IMG/VR virus record: IMGVR_UViG_3300047553_000021
Coordinates: 1-22,673 of that record
DNA from: a virus
DNA: 22,673 nt
Direction: 5' to 3' (one strand)
Shown one piece after another: positions 1 to 4,095 of this stretch. The first letter of the stretch is position 1. Every line of letters begins with the position of its first letter. A program made the translations under genes and the position numbers. The notes beneath the pieces were generated by a model. That model did no database searches. It saw only the letters and a list, made by a program, of their open reading frames with translations, and was not told the DNA's origin.

Positions 1-196
1 CCCAGTCGATCGAATCACGCCCGGCACAATGCGACACGGCTGCACGGTGCAAAGTGCCTTCGATCATGTCGCGGCCACTATCGGACAATATTGTTTTTAG
101 TTCTTTCTCTTCTGCGGTCAACGCTGCAATTTCAGCCTTGATTAGTGCGAGACGGTCAACGGCTGCGCTTAACAGGGTGCGGTTATCGTTTTTCAT
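1..196 (-). CDS. Leftward small phage protein, 3' end off the window
   Basis: Read leftward, an open frame starts with ATG at 196-194 and runs off the left edge after 65 codons without a stop. The product begins MKNDNRTLLSAAVDRLALIK and has a helical, charged stretch (AEIAALTAEEKELKTIL, residues 21-37) followed by GTLHRAAVSHCAGRDSIDW. Small proteins with this plan (a short coiled coil, then a GTLHR.. beta part ending near DW) occur in the early regions of many phages, but I know no function for them. The start is supported by AAGGA on the minus strand (plus 206-210), 9 nt upstream. It follows the 46-residue membrane-protein gene on the same strand with a 26-nt gap, so the two are probably one leftward operon. 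The plus-strand frame over this region is its shadow. Confidence 0.72.
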   Translation of the reverse strand, partial: MKNDNRTLLSAAVDRLALIKAEIAALTAEEKELKTILSDSGRDMIEGTLHRAAVSHCAGRDSIDW

Positions 197-212
197 GGGT
201 TTAAGTCCTTCA

Positions 213-390
213 GGGTTACGGGTTACAAAGAGAAAAGAATCACGGTGCTCAAATACAGAGCACACCAAAACACTAACGCGCCCACAATAACCGCGAACCC
301 GCTGGGTTCACGGGTTACGGGTGCGGGTGTGTAGTTCTCGCGGAATTGATCAAAGGGTTTCATAGTTTCCTCTTTACGGTTACGGGTTAC
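213..390 (-). repeat. GGGTTAC (minus strand GTAACCC) heptamer clusters before leftward genes
   Basis: Tandem heptamers GGGTTAC lie at 213-219 and 220-226, singly at 312-318, and as a pair with one mismatch at 377-383 and 384-390. On the minus strand both paired copies read GTAACCCGTAACC and sit 2-4 nt upstream of the ribosome binding sites of the two leftward genes (at 206-210 and 368-372). The single copy lies inside the membrane-protein gene. Placement right before two ribosome sites suggests a shared leader or operator element; this is inference. Confidence 0.6.
223..363 (-). CDS. 46-residue single-span membrane protein
   Basis: Leftward frame from ATG (363-361) to TAA (225-223). The N-terminal half is polar (MKPFDQFRENYTPAPVTREP). 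Residues 23-46 are one hydrophobic helix (FAVIVGALVFWCALYLSTVI) ending right at the C terminus, so the protein is probably a small inner-membrane protein with N-terminal polar residues outside the bilayer; topology is not determinable. The start has a good ribosome site, GAGGA on the minus strand (plus 368-372), 4 nt upstream. A 15-bp copy of the local ACCC-GCT-GGGT dyad (295-309) lies inside the gene and encodes EPSGF (residues 19-23), and a GGGTTAC heptamer (312-318) encodes part of PVTRE. No family is recognised. Confidence rests on the start signal, the clean membrane helix and operon spacing to the next leftward gene. Confidence 0.68.
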   Translation of the reverse strand: MKPFDQFRENYTPAPVTREPSGFAVIVGALVFWCALYLSTVILFSL

Positions 391-394
391 ATTT

Positions 395-418
395 ACACGG
401 GCTTTTGTGTGCCCGTGT
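395..418 (-). promoter_or_regulatory. Leader hairpin before the leftward membrane-protein gene
   Basis: ACACGGGC (395-402) and GCCCGTGT (411-418) form a perfect 8-bp stem with an 8-nt loop. It lies in the predicted leftward transcript between the TATACT box and the ribosome site of the 46-residue gene. No T-run follows on either strand, so it is more likely a leader structure than a terminator. Confidence 0.45.
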
Positions 419-422
419 GGAA

Positions 423-461
423 AGTATAACGCAAAACAAACCCGCTGGGTTTACATGTCAA
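423..461 (-). promoter_or_regulatory. Possible leftward promoter
   Basis: On the minus strand a good -10 box TATACT (plus 423-428) lies about 60 bases upstream of the 46-residue gene. A consensus TTGACA (plus 456-461) is present, but 27 bases separate the two, against the usual 16-18, so they may not act as a pair. A perfect AAACCC-GCT-GGGTTT dyad (438-452) sits exactly between the boxes, an operator-like position. The promoter may need an activator, or the TTGACA may be coincidental. Confidence 0.35.
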
Positions 462-552
462 CACATTTATTTTTATCCCAGTGGGTTGTACGATAGTGAA
501 AAGCTATCCCGCTGGGTTTCCATTGTACCCAGTGTGTCCGTGTTTCCTCAAG

Positions 553-856
553 GGTGTGACAAGTGTGACTGAAACGGGGGGTAAGGGTTTCAGATTTTCG
601 GATTTTTTGTGCTATTTCAAAAAGTCGTAAATTTTGCGTCTCCCGTGCGGAGTCACTTTGTCACACCCGCACCCGCGAAACCCAGTGGCGCGAATTAAAC
701 CGGGGTTTTGCACCCGCTGGGTGCGCGAAACCATGGTTTTCGGGTCAATTTAATGCTCTCCACTGGGTTTGTATTTCCCATTGGGTTTGCGCCACTCTGT
801 CACATTGTCACACCCTTGATCCGTTGACCCGCTGGGTCCTGTCACATTGTCACACC
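553..856. repeat. Paired TGTCACA elements, four copies
   Basis: A 16- to 18-base element with two TGTCAC(A) half-sites and a CC end occurs at 799-815 and 840-856 (TGTCACATTGTCACACC, identical), at 651-667 in the same orientation (AGTCACTTTGTCACACC) and inverted at 553-570. A half element (TTGTCACACCC) recurs near 1129-1139 inside the start of terS. Regular spacing of half-sites suggests a protein binding site; which protein cannot be told from this window. Confidence 0.7.
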
Positions 857-878
857 CTAGGTTTTGACCCGCTGGGTC
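799..878 (+). repeat. 41-base direct repeat, two copies
   Basis: Units at 799-838 and 840-878 each consist of TGTCACATTGTCACACC, about 10 less conserved bases, then TTGACCCGCTGGGTC. Each unit thus joins one paired TGTCACA element to one ACCC-GCT-GGGT dyad with almost the same spacing. This shows the two repeat types are used together here. Confidence 0.75.
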
Positions 879-971
879 GCGGGTTCGCGGTGGCCGTGTG
901 GCGCCGGATTCGCCGGCGATTCTGGGCGCGGGATTCCGGGCGCATGGGGTGGGTGTGGTCCCGCGACCCTC

Positions 972-1015
972 CGGTCCCGGCGACGGCGGGTCCGCGAACA
1001 ATTTTTTTATTTTTT
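972..1015 (+). terminator. Possible intrinsic terminator upstream of terS
   Basis: CGGTCCCG (972-979) can pair with CGGGTCCG (987-994) with one T-T mismatch and a 7-nt loop. A T-rich tract follows at 1002-1015. The T-tract starts 7 bases after the stem, farther than usual, so the call is weak. If real, it would insulate the late operon from rightward transcription out of the repeat region. Confidence 0.3.
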
Positions 1016-1054
1016 CAAATTAACCCAATTACCCACTGGGTCAACTAATCACTG

Positions 1055-1093
1055 CTTCCCATGACACGCAACTTGTGGTAGATTCCGTACCAC
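1055..1093 (+). promoter_or_regulatory. Possible extended -10 promoter and hairpin abutting the terS start
   Basis: TGGTAGATT (1076-1084) matches an extended -10 (TGn-TAGATT); no good -35 is seen 16-18 bases upstream (around CTTCCC). The predicted start of transcription would fall near 1091, only a few bases before the terS ATG at 1095. GTGGTA (1075-1080) and TACCAC (1088-1093) form a 6-bp stem with a 7-nt loop. No ribosome binding site precedes terS, so a nearly leaderless message is possible. Confidence 0.3.
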
Positions 1094-1094
1094 T

Positions 1095-1652
1095 ATGGAA
1101 ACAAGGAATCCCTCATCCGTAGGCGCAGTTGTCACACCCGTCAGCAACGACAACCTGGAATTGCCACAATGGCTATCTGTGCCTGACCCCAAGCCGCCAG
1201 CACCAAGCAAGGTGATGCGCGACCTTGTCCATTCCCAATACGACAACATCTTCGAGCGTGTGATCGAGCAGATTTACCGTGGACGCTCGTTGGCCTCGTT
1301 GCTCCAAGAAGACCCCCGTGAGATCAACTATGAAGATTTCCTGCGGTGGATCAAACGCGACCCCATGCGCCATGAACGGTTCAAAGAAGCGCAGGAGTCG
1401 CGCACCGAGTTCATCGCTGGTGAGATTCTTGAGATTGCCGATGCCGAAGACTCCATAGAAGATGTGCAGCGGTCTAGATTAAAGATCGACACTCGTAAGT
1501 GGTTGATGGGTGCGTGGAACAGGAAACGCTACGGCGAGACAAAGACACTCGAGATGGCAGGATCGATCAGCATCACCGGTGCGCTGGCTGCGGCCCGTGA
1601 GCGCTTGGTCGAGGCAGAGGTTATAGATGTGACACCGAAGGAGATTGAATGA
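1095..1652 (+). CDS. terS: Terminase small subunit (Sf6 gp1-like)
   Basis: This protein recognises the packaging site on the concatemeric phage DNA and hands it to the large subunit. It has 185 residues (Sf6 gp1 has 140, P22 gp3 162), with an unstructured N-terminal 40 residues. A helical DNA-binding part follows (about 45-100), in which a helix-turn-helix-like segment ends in FLRWIKRDPMRHERFKEA. The family signature comes next: EILEIADAEDS (110-120), then RSRLKIDTRKW (126-136) and the RYGE end (145-148). The gene directly precedes terL, as usual. No upstream start is possible because an in-frame stop lies at 1062-1064. No ribosome site precedes ATG 1095; a hairpin abuts it instead. Confidence 0.88.
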   Translation: METRNPSSVGAVVTPVSNDNLELPQWLSVPDPKPPAPSKVMRDLVHSQYDNIFERVIEQIYRGRSLASLLQEDPREINYEDFLRWIKRDPMRHERFKEAQESRTEFIAGEILEIADAEDSIEDVQRSRLKIDTRKWLMGAWNRKRYGETKTLEMAGSISITGALAAARERLVEAEVIDVTPKEIE

Positions 1653-1729
1653 TTGTGTTTGTAAACATTGCACTGCTTGCCGTTGGCTTGATCGTGCTCG
1701 ATTGGCTCCTTGACTGGTGGTTCGACTAA
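1649..1729 (+). CDS. 26-residue membrane miniprotein between terS and terL
   Basis: An ATG overlaps the terS stop (ATGA at 1649-1652) and the frame ends in TAA at 1727-1729, directly abutting the terL ATG. The product is almost entirely one hydrophobic helix: MIVFVNIALLAVGLIVLDWL, then LDWWFD with an acidic, Trp-rich end. The start has a near-perfect ribosome site, AAGGAG at 1638-1643, 5 nt upstream, far better than terS or terL. The exact fit of stop-start junctions on both sides, the strong ribosome site and the membrane-like composition argue for a real gene; its translation may also couple terL to terS. No family is recognised. Possible roles are a small membrane regulator or simply a translational relay, both inference. 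Confidence 0.62.
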   Translation: MIVFVNIALLAVGLIVLDWLLDWWFD

Positions 1730-3271
1730 ATGCAACGACCCATTTACTCGCCTGAGGAGGAGCAACTGCTGATGACGCAGTTGTGGAGCCCACAGATTGC
1801 CGATGATCCTGAGAACTTCGTCATGTTCTGCTTCCCATGGGGGCAGTCCAACACACCCTTGGAGAAGTTCAAAGGACCGCGCCAGTGGCAACGCCGTGCA
1901 CTGCGCCGCATCGCAGAGTTCATCAAGACCAACAAGGCCAAGCTAAACAACGACGAGTTGATCGATGCGCTACGCAGAGCCGTGTCCTCTGGTCGCGGTG
2001 TGGGGAAGTCTGCCCTTGTGTCGTGGCTCGTGCTGTGGATGCTGACCACGCGCATCGGGTCGTCCGTTGTCGTGTCTGCTAACAGCGAGACACAGCTACG
2101 CACGGTCACATGGGGTGAACTGACTAAGTGGGCCACCATGTCGTTGAACGCACATTGGTGGGAGCCGTCAGCCACCAAGCTCTCACCCGCTGCGTGGTTG
2201 ACTGACCTCGTTGAGCGTGACTTGAAGAAGGGCACGCGCTACTGGGGTGCCGAGGGGAAACTGTGGAGCGAAGAGAACCCTGACGCCTACGCCGGTGTGC
2301 ACAACATGGACGGCATGATGGTGATCTTCGACGAAGCATCGGGTATCCCTGATGGCATCTGGTCGGTGGCTGCGGGCTTCTTTACAGAGAACATCTTGGA
2401 CCGTTACTGGTTCGCGTTTAGCAACGGTCGTCGCAACACCGGGTACTTCTACGAAGCGGTTGACGGCAACAAGCGTGACTTTTGGGAAAGCGAGAAGATC
2501 GACGCACGCACAGTCGAGGGCACCGACAAGTCGATCTATGAACAGATCATCGCCGAGTACGGCGAAGACAGCGACGAAGCCCGCGTCGAGGTGTACGGCG
2601 ACTTTCCCAAGAGTGGCGAAGACCAGTTCATCATGCCCTCGGTGGTAGACGATGCGATGAAGCGGCCCAAGTACAAAGACATGACCGCACCCGTGGTGCT
2701 CGGCGTGGACCCCGCACGCGGCGGCATGGACAGCACCGTCATCGTGGCACGCCAAGGCCGTGACATCCTTGCCATCCGACGGTTCAAGGGCGACGACACC
2801 ATGACCACCGTGGGGCATGTGATCGACGCCATCGAGGAGTTCAAGCCCGTGATCACCGCCATCGACGAAGGTGGTCTAGGTTACGGCATACTTGACAGAT
2901 TGACCGAGCAGAGGTACAAAGTGCGCGGGGTGAACTTTGGCTGGAAAGCCAAGAACCCTGTGATGTGGGGCAACAAACGAGCCGAGATGTGGGGTGCGAT
3001 GCGCGAGTGGTTAAAGACCGCATCGTTACCACAAGACAGACAGTTGAAAGCTGACCTGATCGGACCGATGAAGAAGCCCAACTCCGCAGGCACTTTGTTT
3101 TTGGAAGGGAAAAAGGAAATGAAAGCGCGTGGTCTAGCGTCACCCGATGCCGCTGACGCGATTGCAGTCACTTTCGCGTTCCCTGTATCACATCGGGAGT
3201 ACAATCCCCGAACAACCGAACGGCGCAACGCACAAAACGGCACCGTTTCAACATCATGGATGGGGGCATAG
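1730..3271 (+). CDS. terL: Terminase large subunit (packaging ATPase and nuclease)
   Basis: This is the DNA packaging motor, which docks on the portal, translocates DNA with ATP and cuts it. It has 513 residues (P22 gp2 has 499). Walker A is SGRGVGKS (87-94) and Walker B is MMVIFDE (196-202, with D201 and E202). The coupling motif is probably FSN (230-232). The C-terminal RNase H-like nuclease shows VLGVDPARGG (323-332, D327), ITAIDEGG (375-382, D379) and SPDAADAIAVTF (471-482, D473/D476), the three expected acidic clusters. The ATG directly follows the stop of the 26-residue gene and has no strong ribosome site, so translation is probably coupled. All catalytic residues appear intact. Confidence 0.96.
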   Translation: MQRPIYSPEEEQLLMTQLWSPQIADDPENFVMFCFPWGQSNTPLEKFKGPRQWQRRALRRIAEFIKTNKAKLNNDELIDALRRAVSSGRGVGKSALVSWLVLWMLTTRIGSSVVVSANSETQLRTVTWGELTKWATMSLNAHWWEPSATKLSPAAWLTDLVERDLKKGTRYWGAEGKLWSEENPDAYAGVHNMDGMMVIFDEASGIPDGIWSVAAGFFTENILDRYWFAFSNGRRNTGYFYEAVDGNKRDFWESEKIDARTVEGTDKSIYEQIIAEYGEDSDEARVEVYGDFPKSGEDQFIMPSVVDDAMKRPKYKDMTAPVVLGVDPARGGMDSTVIVARQGRDILAIRRFKGDDTMTTVGHVIDAIEEFKPVITAIDEGGLGYGILDRLTEQRYKVRGVNFGWKAKNPVMWGNKRAEMWGAMREWLKTASLPQDRQLKADLIGPMKKPNSAGTLFLEGKKEMKARGLASPDAADAIAVTFAFPVSHREYNPRTTERRNAQNGTVSTSWMGA

Positions 3272-3535
3272 ATGGCAACAAAGAAGAGTGTATCTTTGAG
3301 CGTTAAACGCGGTGAGAAGTTGCCTGCTTCCAAGGGTGCTGGCCTGACCGAGAAGGGTCGCGCCAAGTACAACCGTGAGACTGGTTCTAATTTGAAAGCC
3401 CCCGCCCCCAACCCAAAGACGAAAGCAGACGCAGGTCGTAAAGCCAGCTTCTGCGCCCGCATGGAAGGGGTTGTCAAAAACGCCAAAGGCGACGCAGAAC
3501 GCGCCAAGGCATCTCTCAAACGATGGAAGTGCTAA
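3272..3535 (+). CDS. Small lysine-rich protein, DUF6321-like
   Basis: An 87-residue, strongly basic protein whose ATG directly follows the terL stop; GGGGG at 3262-3266 is the likely ribosome site. It contains KRGEKLPASKGAGLTEKGRA (13-32), GRKASFCARMEGV (55-67) and a C-terminal AKASLKRWKC. This layout (KG.GLT.KGR.KYNR.TG.NLKAP, then SFCARM.GV, then RAK.SL..W.C) is one I recognise as DUF6321, a small family common near terminase genes in marine and freshwater phages. Its function is unknown. The two conserved Cys and the high Lys content suggest nucleic-acid contact, which is inference. It is the first of three small basic genes lying between terL and the GroES-like gene. Confidence 0.8.
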   Translation: MATKKSVSLSVKRGEKLPASKGAGLTEKGRAKYNRETGSNLKAPAPNPKTKADAGRKASFCARMEGVVKNAKGDAERAKASLKRWKC

Positions 3536-3537
3536 TC

Positions 3538-3702
3538 ATGGCTACAAAACCCGGACTTTACGCCAACATCCACGCCAAGCGTGAGCGCATCAAAGAAGGC
3601 AGCGGCGAGAAGATGAGAAAACCCGGCACCGCTGGTGCACCCACCGCCAAAGCGTTCAAGGAATCTGCAAAAACGGCCAAAAAGCCAACGAAAGGTAAAT
3701 AA
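3538..3702 (+). CDS. Small basic protein, 54 residues
   Basis: ATG 3538 to TAA 3700-3702; TGGAAG (3524-3529) is an acceptable ribosome site. The product starts MATKPGLYANIHAKRERIKE, has GEKMRKPGTAGAPTAKAF in the middle and ends in a run of lysines and alanines (KTAKKPTKGK). Proteins beginning GLYANI.AKR.RI..GSGEKMRKPG are widespread in phage head-gene clusters without known function. Lys-rich tails suggest binding to nucleic acid or to an acidic virion partner (inference). It lies 2 nt after the previous gene and 1 nt before the next, in the same operon. Confidence 0.8.
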   Translation: MATKPGLYANIHAKRERIKEGSGEKMRKPGTAGAPTAKAFKESAKTAKKPTKGK

Positions 3703-3703
3703 A

Positions 3704-3853
3704 ATGCCACTCGTCAAGTCAGCCAGTAAAAACGCGTTCCGTGCCAACGTAAAAGCCGAAGTCAAGGCCGGAAAACCTGTAAAACAGGCCGTTGCCATCG
3801 CGTATTCAGTCAAACGCGTAGCCCAGAAACCAGCCCCAAAAAGTAAAAAATGA
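3704..3853 (+). CDS. Small basic protein, 49 residues
   Basis: The product is MPLVKSASKNAFRANVKAEV followed by KAGKPVKQAVAIAYSVKR and a basic tail ending KPAPKSKK. The MPLVKS.SK.A...N...E...GKP.KQAVAIA.S..R pattern is a recurrent small phage protein found near terminase and portal genes, function unknown. The frame is open further upstream, but ATG 3704 fits best: it is the conserved family start and has AAAGG (3691-3695) 8 nt upstream. Its stop overlaps the GroES-like start (ATGA at 3850-3853). It completes a run of three Lys/Ala-rich small proteins. Confidence 0.8.
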   Translation: MPLVKSASKNAFRANVKAEVKAGKPVKQAVAIAYSVKRVAQKPAPKSKK

Positions 3854-4095
3854 GCCTGATTGCAACGCAAAACTGCATCATCATCGAACCCGATGTTGAG
3901 AAACACGAATTGTTCATCATCCCACCCGGCGACAAGATGGAAACGGGGATCGTTGTCTCCGTTGGCCCACTTTGCACAGACATCCAAGCTGGCGACCACG
4001 TATACTTCGGCGTGGGACAAGAATTTAGGCACGAAGGCAAGGACTACGTTGTCATTCGTGAACCCCACGTCTTAGGAGTTTTAGAACATGGCTGA
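3850..4095 (+). CDS. GroES-like co-chaperonin
   Basis: An 81-residue protein with the GroES beta-barrel pattern: NCIIIEPDVEKHE (8-20) as the first strand, a short mobile-loop region (about 18-31), METGIVVSVGPLCTDIQAGD (30-49), DHVYFGVGQEF (49-59) and a C-terminal DYVVIREPHVLGVLE (65-79). E. coli GroES has 97 residues; this version is shortened in the loop and roof, as phage co-chaperonins often are. By analogy with T4 gp31 it would cap host GroEL to help fold virion proteins such as the coat (established for T4, inferred here). It starts on the previous stop (ATGA) and overlaps the portal gene by 8 nt, so it is translationally coupled to both. Confidence 0.82.
   Translation: MSLIATQNCIIIEPDVEKHELFIIPPGDKMETGIVVSVGPLCTDIQAGDHVYFGVGQEFRHEGKDYVVIREPHVLGVLEHG

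Larger units (their letters stand above)
295..1041. repeat. Dispersed ACCC-GCT-GGGT dyad family
   Basis: Clear copies are at 295-309 (GAACCC-GCT-GGGTTC), 438-452 (AAACCC-GCT-GGGTTT), 508-517, 710-724 (GCACCC-GCT-GGGTGC), 826-838 and 866-878 (GACCC-GCT-GGGTC) and 1031-1041 (ACCC-ACT-GGGT). Degenerate copies lie near 477-486, 527-534, 678-687, 760-768 and 777-786. The three-base centre is nearly always GCT in one orientation, while the outer arm bases change in pairs that keep the dyad. The array is confined to the region left of terS and includes one copy inside a leftward gene. Confidence 0.8.
364..1094. other. Gene-free control region rich in short repeats
   Basis: About 730 bases separate the leftward genes from terS. 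No frame here has a convincing start signal or protein-like composition. The stretch holds a leader hairpin (395-418), a possible leftward promoter (423-461), ACCC-NNN-GGGT dyads, four paired TGTCACA elements, a 41-base direct repeat (799-878), a very GC-rich block (about 870-1000), a T-rich tract (1002-1015) and a possible promoter next to terS. The divergent layout and repeat density resemble a switch region or a replication origin. No DnaA box or iteron protein is identifiable from this window. Confidence 0.6.

Noticed and set aside
54-290. 78-residue rightward frame near the left edge
   Set aside because: It lies over the two leftward genes, has no ribosome site, and its product is not protein-like. 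The minus-strand genes explain the region better.
607-633. Rightward promoter TTGTGC / TAAATT
   Set aside because: The spacer is 15 bases and both boxes are weak. It is one of many A/T-rich chance matches in the region.
213-1041. CRISPR array
   Set aside because: Repeats are short, irregularly spaced and of several types, with no uniform spacers and no cas genes.
750-1064. Several frames of 66-83 residues on both strands in the GC-rich block
   Set aside because: Arg/Pro/Gly-rich products typical of GC-rich non-coding DNA; starts without ribosome sites; frames cross the repeat array.
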